Source: Tribonema minus
Taxonomy: Eukaryota > Sar > Xanthophyceae > Tribonematales > Tribonemataceae
Assembly: GCA_017506865.1 (NCBI GenBank)
Contig: JAFCMP010000048.1
Coordinates: 248,001-312,000, forward strand
DNA length: 64,000 nt
Direction: 5' to 3'
Position 1 is the first letter of the stretch. Each line of letters starts with the position of its first letter. The position numbers and the translations under genes are program-made. The notes beneath the pieces were generated by a model, which saw nothing but the letters and a program-made list of their open reading frames with translations, was not told the DNA's origin and searched no databases. Shown here one piece after another: positions 1 to 10,088 of the stretch.

Positions 1-2
1 TC

Positions 3-1073
3 ATGCAGGCCACTGGAAGCTCTTTTAATTTTAAAAAGAGTGCAGTCCACAACCTTCTAACAACCAGTTGGGCTCAAGAAACATTACTTCATGTTGCAGC
101 ACATGCCCAACGCGGTGTGTCTATTTCCGATCTGCCACCGCCGCTGCTGCAGATGCTGCCGCCGCAGCCGCAGCTGCAGCATGACGTTGACGATGCGTCC
201 ATCGCAGCGGCGGTGCAGCGCGTACTGCAGGCTCAGCTGCCGCCGTCTGCTTTCGATCGCCAGACGCAACGGCTGCGGCGCCTCGGCGCGGCCGCAGCGG
301 ACCTGCGCGCGACGCTGCGCGTGTGGCGCATGACCGGCACCGAGCCGTTTGCGCTGCACGAGGTGCGGCGGCCGGGCGCACAGCCCTTCTGCTCCAACAA
401 CGCCTACGTCGTCTACTTCGAGCCCGCGGCCGCGGCACGCAGCAGCAGCGGCAGCAGCGGCGGCGGCGGCGGCAGCGGCAGCAGCGGCGGTGGCGGCGCC
501 AACCTGCCGCCGCGGCTGCTGTTCCTGTGGCTAGGCCGCGACACAAGCGGATACGCCCACGCAACGGCGGACCGCCTGTGCCTGGCGCTGTGCGCGCGCG
601 TCCTGTGCCTGCCGCAGACGCGCCAGCATGTCGCCGCGCGCCAGGGCGGCGAGCCCGCGGAGCTGCTCGTGTTGCTCGCTGCCACAGGTGGCGGGGGAAG
701 TGGGCGCGGGGGGGGTCTAGTCAGCCTGTGGGGGCCGCCGCCGCCACATGCGCGCAGCCCCTGGCCGAGGGTCAGGGACCGCGTGATCGAGGTGTGCGAG
801 TGCGCAGCGGCGGCGCCCGGCGCGGGCGCGGTCGCGGCGGCGGAGGGCTGCGCGGTGGCGCTCGCCGCGGCGGGCCCGCACCCTAGCAAGAGCTACATAC
901 TGCTGGCGGGGGCGGACGCCGCTGCGCGCACGGTGGACACGGCGTACGTGTGGCACGGCTCAGGAGAGTCGGCGGCGGCGGCGGCGCTGTGCGACCTGGT
1001 GTGCACGGAGGTGACGCGGCTGTTTGCGCCGCAGCGGCGCTCGCGGGCAAGCACGCGCGCATGCCGGAGATGA
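3..1073 (+). CDS. Gelsolin/villin-type repeat protein, partial
   Basis: A GC-rich coding frame runs from the left edge. I recognise two gelsolin-like repeats. The first starts near 320 with a VWRM segment, has an SNNAYVVYFEP strand and an LFLWLGRD strand, and is interrupted by a Ser/Gly linker. The second, near 770-1010, has RVIEVCEC, SYILLAG and the signature-like AYVWHGSGES. Gelsolin-family proteins sever, cap or bundle actin filaments in the cytoplasm; placing this protein in that role is inference from the repeats. The true 5' exon boundary is not fixed; an AG at 98-99 is a possible acceptor. The frame ends at TGA 1071-1073, but strongly GC3-rich codons continue in another frame from about 1040 to 1201 (segment EMILVDHKPIVGPLDGLLQ). 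The gene model therefore probably needs an intron or a frame correction near 1000-1040. A villin, gelsolin or supervillin-like protein is possible; the subfamily is undecided. Confidence 0.6.
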   Translation: MQATGSSFNFKKSAVHNLLTTSWAQETLLHVAAHAQRGVSISDLPPPLLQMLPPQPQLQHDVDDASIAAAVQRVLQAQLPPSAFDRQTQRLRRLGAAAADLRATLRVWRMTGTEPFALHEVRRPGAQPFCSNNAYVVYFEPAAAARSSSGSSGGGGGSGSSGGGGANLPPRLLFLWLGRDTSGYAHATADRLCLALCARVLCLPQTRQHVAARQGGEPAELLVLLAATGGGGSGRGGGLVSLWGPPPPHARSPWPRVRDRVIEVCECAAAAPGAGAVAAAEGCAVALAAAGPHPSKSYILLAGADAAARTVDTAYVWHGSGESAAAAALCDLVCTEVTRLFAPQRRSRASTRACRR

Positions 1074-1201
1074 TCTTGGTCGACCACAAGCCGATTGTTG
1101 GGCCGCTCGACGGGCTGCTGCAGGAGGCGGGGATGAGGGTGCTGTGGTACGAGCCGCCGTCGCCGGAGGAGACGGCCGCCAGCATGATGATGGGGCCATG
1201 A

Positions 1202-1904
1202 TGATGGGGCCTTGGGGGGGGGATAGGCGGAGGTCTGCGCGGGGGGGGGGGGAGTTGCATGTGCCATTGGAGATGTGTGACATAAAGCGATCATCAACAG
1301 AGGGCGGCGAATTTGTGCCCTTCATTTAGGTGGCGACCTGCTCATGCAGCAGTGGCGCACGAGCTACGCAGCCAACGGTCACGCCTTTTCACTACAGTAG
1401 AGGCTGTTGGACTGGACACAGATTTGTTGCTGTTGTACATGTTTACGGTGAGGTTGGCTCGCCTGCCCTGTCGACAATGAGCGCCTACACTGCTGCTGTT
1501 GTGCAGTGGGTACATATTCAAATGAACATGTTTATGGTGCTGTGTGGGTCAGTATGACGGCATTGAACTGATGTATTTCTCGCTGCTGTTCAAATGCTGC
1601 ACCTAAGCAGACAATTGGCTTGGACCAGGCGTTTTATTGACATGGGGCACTCGGTTCTACCTAGTGAACTATGACATAATGACATGCTTTGCGACGTTAC
1701 ATCCTGTGTAAATCAAGCCACACACACTCAGTGTATATGATCGTTTTTGCCTTCCAGAACAGTGTTGTTAGTCGGGCAACTGCCTTCGGATATTGTCGTT
1801 GCGCAGGATCTGCGTCTGCACAGTCGTTTGCAACTGATCAGGAGTAACATTAAGCGAAGGCAGCATCAGTGCAACTCTTCCTGCCGCACCTCCGCCCTGG
1901 CGAG
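1202..1904. other. No gene recognised
   Basis: After the G-rich tail of the gelsolin-like gene (runs of 9-10 G between about 1205 and 1255) I see no convincing exon, RNA gene or repeat. Short reading frames here lack the GC-rich third positions of the flanking exons. Confidence 0.5.
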
Positions 1905-2241
1905 ATGGCGGTGTACGGCAGGCACAAGCTCATCACACTGCTGATCATCTTGCTGATCTTTGTCGCCTTTGCGGCATGGAACAACACGGACGACAACAAC
2001 ACAGCTTGGTGGGCGATGTGGACGGTGCCCATCATGTTCCTTTCATTCTGGCTTCTCATGGACTGCATGTTTGTTTCTGACGACAAGGCTTTCATCTTCG
2101 ACCATGACTACGAGGTGAGCGCGTCTCGGCAACTGTGCAAAGGTGCATGTCACTGCTGTGCAAGTAGCTGTCAACAAGTTTACCTGTCTTGTGGAACGGC
2201 AGTTCCTATGTGCACCTGCTGGACGCCGATCTCGTGTTTGA
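1905..2241 (+). CDS. Small two-helix membrane protein (exon model uncertain)
   Basis: An ATG at 1905 opens 70 codons with two clear hydrophobic helices (LITLLIILLIFVAFAAW and WAMWTVPIMFLSFWLLMDCM), separated by a short polar Asn/Asp loop. The exon ends at a good donor (GTGAGC at 2115) after an acidic FDHDYE end. A possible second exon from 2203 (after an AG at 2201-2202) adds a short tail and stops at 2239-2241, giving about 82 residues. I do not recognise the family. The hydrophobic pattern and splice donor are what is seen. Whether further exons exist upstream or downstream is unknown, so this could be one exon of a larger membrane protein. Confidence 0.35.
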
Positions 2242-4154
2242 TGTACCATTTCCGACTGCTGCATGCGGACCTACATTAATCGTTGACCTCTGCATGGCCG
2301 CATCGGATACTGCATCAGCTGCTGCCATCATCACCTCATGTGCGAACACGTGCTGCCCATGCGTTGCGCCGCTGCAGAACTGGCGAAGACGGATAGATCC
2401 CATGTACTAGCTGGCCCTTGGGTGTTGTGAGTAAAATGCGGCGACAAGCTAGGCCAGGAAGGGCAAGCAGCTGGCGTGGAGGGGAGGAGCATGGGGCTCA
2501 GAGGAAGACGCACGTGTTGCGATCAGGGCAGGACTGACACTTAGGCCGGTCAGCAACTGCACCATGCACCAGGACCCCATGTGGCGGCAGCAGCCATGTA
2601 CATCACTGTGAGAAGCAAATGAAATGTGTTTGATGTTCGCTCACTCTGATGGACTGCGTCATCTCCTGCGTTCTGGGCTGGCTGATATGTGTACGTGAGC
2701 GCCTTCCGATGTACTCGTGTGTTGCGTACTGCAGTCCCTTCCACGTGCAGCCTGCTCACTTGGTGTCATGTCGTTTCTTCAGGAGGTCCACATGACGTCT
2801 GCAGCTCCAGCTTAGAAGTTCAAGTTACTGTGTGCCAAGCTTGCATGCATGTCGCTGCCGCAGCTATCAGCAATTCGTCGATCACTTGCGAAGCGGTGCG
2901 TCAAAGTGTGATGCACAGCTTTTGCACAGCTAGGAAGGAGCTGTCTGGTGCAGTCAGCTCGCAGTTCCTCATTTTACCACGCTGTGGGACGTCGTGAGCA
3001 TCCAGTAGCCGCGTCTTGTACAGCGCCGTTATGTATGGCCACCCCTTCTATGCACATAGGCTGCACCCTGTGTACATTACATTCACTTGAGGAGATGGTC
3101 GCCGACCTCTCGTCAATGGCCTGCCCTGAGTGCTGCACTCATTGTCAAAGAGCACAAAGTTTGCTGAAGGCAGAAGCACCTTGCACCACGACTGAGGCTC
3201 CCATGCATTGCGAGGATATCGCTTGTCGCAGCCCTCTGCTGCATACGGTGGTGAGGAACCAGGCATATGTTGTCACCGCTGCGCACCACGCCGTCCGCAC
3301 ATGGTGGACATGCAGCAGCCTTGCAGGGGCTCTCATTGGAGCATGATGCCATGCACTGATGTATGCAACGGAGTTCGTTGTTTTGTTGTGCACTCAGATG
3401 GTATTGCCAGCATTGCCATGGGCACCTCAAGTGTGCATGAGTGGATCAGAACATGCTTCCTATATAGTGGCAATCTAGGCTGAGAATAGACAGCATCGCG
3501 CACTTTGCATGGAGACGATGCAGTCAGCCTGGATATGCTGGCACAACAGCTCCCCAAAGCACTGTACGTAATGCCTTGGTTGCTGGCGGAAGCCGCAGTG
3601 CCGTGTACCTTGTACCTGCAAGATGATTATTCACCAAGAGGCGTGGCGTCATGTCATCACAACAACTGTTGAAGTTGAGTGATCAAAAGTACTTGCTGTG
3701 CAGCTTGCATGTTCATGAGATGCATCAATGAAATTGCAGCATTACGACACATGTCGCTGCAGCACGCCCAACGCTGATGCACATGACAATGCTCGTGTGG
3801 AAAGGGAATGCCGCAAACAGAACGGTCGTTGTTGGTGTAGCTATGAGACTTGAGGGAAATGCCATGAACTGAGTCCACAATGACCATGATCATCACCATT
3901 CACAGGTATGCACAATGTATGCACATGCCTCAAACTATGGCGACGTACAAAGGATTGCTTCATGTGTCTGTCAAAAATGGCCACGTGCTGAATGCGCCAA
4001 CGCCCACTGCTACACTGCCCCTTTCACACTACCCATGACTAAAATCATGTCGGTTTCATCGCACGCGAAAACACGACGCCAGCCACCAAGCTAGCCATGA
4101 ACTGAACAGTCATGGCACAGCAGCCTGCTCGTCACCGCACACCAGTGGCAGCGG
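2242..4154. other. Intergenic, no gene recognised
   Basis: The reading frames here are short, overlapping and without recognisable domains or coding-like composition. It lies downstream of both the + strand small membrane exon and the - strand SEC23 gene, so it should contain 3' ends on both strands. I saw no RNA gene or repeat. Confidence 0.5.
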
Positions 4155-6966
4155 CTACACCCCGCCCACCACCGAGTACGTGAACTGGCGCAGCGTGAGG
4201 TCGTCCGTGTGCGGCAGCCGCACGCACAGCTCCGCTATCGCGGCATCGCTCCTCCCCCGCCCCACCTCCGCATCCATATGGCTCGGCGCTAGCCTGCACA
4301 GCAGGTGGCGGCACCAGCTCTGCCCCTCGCGCAGCACGGTGACCTCGGCGCACGGGAAGCGCGCCGCGGCGGCGGCGGCGGCGGCGTCGATCGCGGCGTC
4401 GCGCAGGCGCCGCGCGCGCGCGTCGCCGGCCGCGCGCGCGCCGCTCCAGACGTACAGCGCGTCGTGCGTGTCCATGACCAGCACGCGGTGCGGCAGCATG
4501 GCCAGGGTCTCGGGCGCCACTGGCACGAGAGTCATGCGCACGTCATCGTCATCGTCGTTGATGTTTTCCACGTTGGCGTTGTGTACAGCACTGCTGGTAA
4601 TGACGCCATCGGCTTTGCCCGCAACGACGCCCAAGCTGCCGCCAGTGTGCAAGCCTCCGTCACGGCCGCTGGGCACGCCGCCGGCGCCGCTGCCGCTGCC
4701 GCCGCCAGTGCCGCCGCCGAAGTCCCTCAGTTCGCCCTGATTGCTGTGGCGCCAGCCCTGCTGCATCGCCCCCGCTGACAGCTCTTGCTGCTGAGTGTAC
4801 GCGCCCGCAAGCGCCGCATCTGCGCCCGCAAGCGGCGGCAGCGGCAGCGGCGCCTCCGTCGCGACGCACAGCGCGGGCGCCATCATGCGCGCGCAGTCCT
4901 CTGCGGGTGCGCGCAGGAACAGGTGGCGCGCGCACGCGACCTCATCAGCGCTCAGCCGCATGCGCCCCAGCAGCGCGCCGCGGTGGAGGTGGTACAGCAG
5001 GGGCACCAGCCCCTCGAGCTGGGGCGGGAAGGGCTGCGTTGTCTGAACTGTGTTTGTTGTGGAAGGGTGCCGAGCACTTGCGGCCGCTGCGGCTCTGGCG
5101 GCGCTGCGGTGCGCCTTGGCGACTGCGCGCAGCGCGGCGACGACGTGCGCCTGCGCCTGAGAGGTGATCGGGGGGGGGGGGGGGAGTGATAGGGGGAGCA
5201 CTTGAGGTTGCAGACACGCTCATGTTTGCACTAAGAACATTGAGAATCAAGTGCGGGTATGGACGGGACAAAGCTCGCCAGTGCGGAGGTGCAAACCGTG
5301 GGGTACAGACCAGCATCACGAATGACACGTGATAAGATGCAGAGCCAGCAGTGCATACATGAAGAAGCAGACGTAGTTCACCACTTGTAGAGCCGTGCCA
5401 CACGAGACAGACGTACTTCACCACCTGTACAGCAGCCCCAAAGAGCCCACTCAGGGCTAGTTTCAAGTAAAAGCAAGCAGAGTTCAAGCTCGGAGTACAA
5501 CTTTACGTCATGCGCAAAGCCGATACTTCGAATATATGAATCAATCAGTCTCAGGGTGCTGCCGCCAAAGAGCAGATTCATGCATTGTCCAATAGACAAA
5601 AGACACTCAGAAACACACTGTTCAACATCAAAGGCGACCGCAACTGTGGCGGGTGCGCGCACACATATAATCCAACTCGACATGCCCATTATTTAATGCT
5701 GATGCTGATCTGCTGGAAGCACAGCCAAGCATCCGCCATTGACCCACATCCTGCATTGTCACAAAATGCTACCTCGGGCGCTTCAGAGCAATGCGGATAC
5801 ATACATATGAGCGAACATACCTGTAGGGCACTGGCCTTCAAGTCCGCTCCGGTTTCCTCCCCCTCGCATGCCTTGAGCACCGCAGTCTTAGCAATGAGCA
5901 CTGCTGTAACTGCCACATCAACGTCCTCCAGCGCCGGCGCAGCAGGTATGCTATCGGCGCGCACGACTGGCAGCCTGCAGAGCAGAGTGATTTGCAGCTC
6001 AGTGATACTGTGGTGCTGCTATCACAAAGTAAGTGTTGGGTCCTAACAGTGTGTGCAATGTTGTGAGTACCTCGGCCGTACGGGGTCGTTGCCCGGTTGT
6101 CACAATAGTATGAAACTCCAGTGTTGCACCATGCCTTGCTTGGCCGATTGATGTTGTGGCAAGAGTCACTTCAGCAGAGCCATGCAACATGCTTAGCTAA
6201 TGCAGCACCTGCAGTGGCTCTGCGGCAGTACCATCACGCACTGTCACTAATGCAGCAACAGCAGGCTGGTTAGCAAGTGGCTGATGGAAGTCTTGTGCCC
6301 GTGCACTGTTCAGATGCGGTCAAGCTGACCCACTGGCTGGTCCCCCCTACATTAGAGAACCCACAGTACCTTCAACTTTCACAAGGTGATGTCGTCGCGC
6401 ATGAGCGTCATGCTATTGGCCCCTGATAAACATGATGCGCGCTTACTGAGCCTGCGGAGCACAACGCTCAACACTCAGGAGCGTGCTGACGTTCACTGAC
6501 ACAATACGGCCGTCATGCCGCAACTGCCAATCAACAGCAGCCGCTGTGCCATAGCAGCAGCTGCCACGCAAGAACACTCGCCGCGCCTCACCTGGCGCTG
6601 ATGACGCGCGTGACGCGCACCCCCCCGCCGCGCAAGAACCTCGCCACGCACTGCACGTGCACCCAGTCCCCCCCCCCGCCCCCCGCCCCCACACCCCCCA
6701 GCCACCCCCCCTTGGCGGGGTCCGAGAAGTACAGCGCGAGCGCGAGGCACGGGTCCGCGCGCCCCACCCTCAGCCTCAGCAACCCCTCCGCGGCAGGCGC
6801 CTGAGCGCTGGCGTCGAAGCGGCCGCCCTGCGCGGCCGCGAGCGCTATTCGGTACGCGTCGTCGTCGACGCCGCCGTGCGCGTCAGTGCTCGACGCGGGG
6901 CCGACGACGCGAAGCAGTTCCGCGCGCGCGCAAGTGCGCACGTCCAGCACACATGCGCGCAGGCCA

Positions 6967-6998
<32 letters not shown>

Positions 6999-8546
6999 GG
7001 GCGGCTGCGAGAGGACGCGCAGCAGGTCGCGCTGGAAGGCCGCGCCAAAGGTCTGGCGCGCGACGACGACGCCGCCCGTGGGGCGCGTGAGGGCATGCAG
7101 CGTGGCGGCGCCGAGCGCGCGCGCGCCCGCGCAGAACAAGTCGACGCCTGCGCGGCGATGGGGCGGATAGTGCGCAGCGCGCCTGTGTCAGAGGGCGCTC
7201 GGGTCAGAGGCGCTCGAGTGACGCTGGCGTCAGCGCCGCGCGGTTGCAGCAGCGGTCAGTGAGCACGCTGCCGCGTGTATGAGGTGTTCACGCGCGCTTG
7301 GCTCGGCTGATGCCGTGAAGCTACACCTGCCAGCTGTATGGCCTCGGACTGTCTGCCAGGGCAGTTTGCTGTGTCAGCAGCGTTCACGTATCGTGGCCTT
7401 CAACAGCCGGCCGTGCTGCCGCATGCGCCGCCTGTGACCAAGCACGGCATCTGCAACATCTGCACAAGTTCCACCCTCACCTATGCCGCCTGCAGACGCC
7501 TGCTCGCCGAGTCCGGCAAAGTACGCCACGGCCGCCACCGTCCTCTCAGGGTCCGCATCCGCAGTGAGCGCTAAAGCGTCCGGCGCCGCCGCCGCCCCCG
7601 GCCCCCAGCTAGCGCCCCCCTCCGTACACACCACAACGTGTGCCGTTGCGCACGGCTCAGCGCGTATCAGCTGCAGCGCGTACGCGACCGCAGCGCCGAG
7701 CCCGCGTTTCCGCCGGTTGGGCCAGAGAGCCCTGTTTCTCGCGCTGCCGCCGCCGCCGCCGCCTCCGCCGTCTGAGCCCTTGAGGCTGCTGAGAATCTGA
7801 GCGAGTTTGGCGCCGTCCCAGCGCAGTGTGCCGAACGTGGCGCCCGCTGCGGAGCCCAGCGCCGCGAGGGTGGCGGCGGGGGGGAGGACGCGCGTGGCGG
7901 GGAGCACGTGGGCAACCGCCGCGCCGTCGCGCGCGAGCCTGAACACGGTCACCACGCCCGTGAAGACCAGCAGCGCGACGCTGGAGCCCTGGTCCAGCTG
8001 CGGCAGCACCTCGGCAATGCTGCCGGCGAGGTCGGCGAGGGCCTGCCCGCATGCATTGCCATCGATGACGAGGGCGATGGCATGCGTGCCGCTGGCGGCG
8101 GCGGTGGTGGCCTCGCTGCCTCTGCGCCTGTGCGGACCCGTGGCCAGCTGCACTCCCGCCGTGTGGATTTGTGAGTGAGCATCCTGTTGTATATACTCAA
8201 CCACTGAGGAGGCGAGCTCGGGGCCCTTGCTGCGTTCAGAGTAGCCAGGATTGCTGTGCTTACAGAAGCAGCAACGCCAGGTCCCAGAGGCGGAATCTGT
8301 GCTGCAGAATGGATTGATGTAGGCCGCGCAATTCAGACACAACGCCGGAGCAAGATGTAACGCTGGTGGAGGCGGATGTACGTGTGCAAATGGCGACAGT
8401 ACTGCGCCACATGGCAGGCCCTGCCTCCCTCCCTCCACGGCACTGCGGGCCCCGAAGCGCAGCAGCGGTGTGTCATTTTGTTGCTGCTGCTGTTCTGAGG
8501 CACTGTTGATGCCTTCAGCATCCGCCTCTTCCTCCTGCTCCGCCAT
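4155..8546 (-). CDS. SEC23: SEC23-like COPII coat subunit, divergent
   Basis: Four exons joined by matching phases: 8546-7481, 7147-6592, 5974-5821 and 5156-4155, about 925 residues (typical Sec23 is about 770). In order: an N-terminal acidic/Gln tail, a zinc finger with Cys70, Cys73, Cys92 and Cys95, and a trunk domain (HAIALVIDG onward). Then come the segment ending LTRPTGGVVVARQTFG, the beta-sandwich with LALALYFSDP and GVRVTRVIS, a helical part (VAVTAVLIAKTAVLKA; LVPLLYHLHRGALLGRM), and a gelsolin-like end (RVLVMDTHDALYVWSG). Sec23 is the GTPase-activating coat subunit for Sar1 on ER exit sites; the Arg of WCRHLLCRL aligns with the known arginine finger. The protein ends in TDDLTLRQF, as in the family. 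Insertions rich in Gly, Ala and Asp (for example six consecutive Asp/Asn near the gelsolin part) explain the extra length. The start is the first ATG; TTG codons lie upstream in frame. Confidence 0.87.
5170..5184. repeat. 15-nt G run, polypyrimidine tract of SEC23 intron 3
   Basis: Fifteen consecutive G on the + strand read as a C tract on the SEC23 strand, a few bases ahead of the exon-4 acceptor (AG at 5158-5157). It probably serves as the polypyrimidine tract and is a likely site of length error in assemblies. Confidence 0.6.
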
Positions 8547-8648
8547 TCCAGGTTTTTCCTCAGTCAACAAAACTTCAACTCCTGGCGCGTCCGCAGGGGG
8601 TTCCAACTTCAGCAGTTGTGTACAACTTCATCTCCCGCAGTGTCGTGA

Positions 8649-8842
8649 AGAATGCCGGTGGTACAGCAAAGTATGGCCCCCACTTGTGCACCTGTGGTCT
8701 CTCCACAGTCTTGTAGGGGTGCACAAATGTGTGCAATGGGTCAGCTACCTGCCCCCTTTGCCATCCCACCCCCCCGCCGTGAGCGCTAGCTTGTGCTGCG
8801 GCACCATAGTCATAGTAGTGTGTGTAGTACAATAGAGTTCAG
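8649..8842 (-). repeat. Dispersed repeat, copy 1
   Basis: Read on the - strand, this ~190-bp stretch matches 50650-50843 (+) along its length, including a 20-bp identical core GCACAAGCTAGCGCTCACGG. One frame is open through copy 1 (segments PLHTFVHPYKTVERP and HKWGPYFAV). The same frame in the other copy gives HSVVHHYKDVEGP and HKREPYFAA but is broken by stops. It may be a fragment of a mobile element or of a duplicated gene. It lies just upstream of the SEC23 start. Confidence 0.6.
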
Positions 8843-10088
8843 GTAATGGCGGAACCCGCAGTACTGCGGGCGATGGCGCGCATGGCAGCAGGCTCCGCTG
8901 CGTTGCTCCATCCCGCAGCTGCTGTTGGCAGCATGCGAGGCGCAGCAGGCGGTGGCGGCGCAAACGACGGTGGGACGGCAGCACGAATAGCGGCGCGCCT
9001 CCTCCACGCCAGAGCGAGCAGGCAGCGGCGCGCGGCGATGCGCGCAGCGGCACACGCAGCGCTGCATACAGCAGCAGCACACGCAGCGCTGTACTGCAGG
9101 CGTGCGCGGCAGTTGCTTCAGCGCGGCGCTATGGGCGGAAGCAGCATGTGCCGCACTGTGACACCGAGAACGGCGTCCCCCCCTCCCCCCCCCCAGGCCC
9201 CCAAGGACACGCTGAGTGCAACGCCACCGACATCAGTATGCCGTAGCATGCGTGAAGCAGCTGCGGGCAGCGGCACGAATGGCCGCGCGCTGCCTCTGTC
9301 CCCACACGCTGCCGCCTCTCAGGCTCCGTCCCGCAGCGCTATGGCCGGCGGCAGGCGCGGCAATGTGCTCTGCCCCCACGCGCTGCGCCCTCGCCGCCCC
9401 ACGCCGCTGCGGGCGGCGGCACACAGCTCTCAGACTGCAGCATGCGCGACGAGGCGGCACCTGCCCCCCGCCTCCACGGACAACGAGCAGTGGCCCTGTT
9501 GCAGGGCACGCCTCAACACCTTCCAGCTCACGCCGGCTGCTCTGCGCGGCGGGCGCAGCCTCAAACCACCTGAGCTGATATGATTGTACCTGCAGAGAGC
9601 CCCTGTCGTCGCCGCGCGCTCTGCGGGCGCTGTCGAGCACGCCCCCCTTTCGGCACTGCGTGCGGCGTTGCTCCGCCCCCTTGTCGCTGTCAGCAGTCGT
9701 GTGGCGGCGCCTCCAAAACGCCATCCCTTGCTGCGTGTCGGACGCACATGAAGCTGTCGAGGGACAGCGACTTCAGCTTCAGGTGGCGCAGAACAGAAAA
9801 CTGTTGAAAGCAACAGACACAACGTCCACTCGATGATGCTCAGCGTGTCCCTTTCATGTCTGCTGGGCCTGGGTGCTTCCCTGCCACTAGTGTTGGCTTG
9901 ATCCTACTGAAGCCAGCACAGTGGCTGCGCACGCAAGGTTTGCAGTTGCAGTTTAAACAGCAACTGCAACTGGCGACACGCCAAAAGTGAAACGAAAAAA
10001 TCTCTGCGATGATGATGATAGGCCGGCTCGGTTTCGCCTGGCACCGCTATTTACCAACGCCTCAGCGGCCAGGGTACATATCCCTAGC
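8843..10088. other. GC-rich stretch of unknown role
   Basis: From about 8850 to 9720 the sequence is unusually GC-rich with imperfect internal repeats (for example gcagcacacgcagcgctg-like units near 9045-9090), and it is open in several frames on both strands. The longest (8846-9583, +) encodes Ala/Arg-rich low-complexity sequence with no domain I recognise. It could be a CpG-rich promoter zone, an unrecognised exon or a degenerate repeat. From 9800 to 10088 I see nothing beyond the 5' flank of the next gene. Confidence 0.4.

Noticed and set aside
8846..9583. 245-codon + strand frame in a GC-rich zone
   Set aside because: Ala/Arg-rich low-complexity translation with repeats, no domain, and several overlapping open frames on both strands, as expected from GC content alone.
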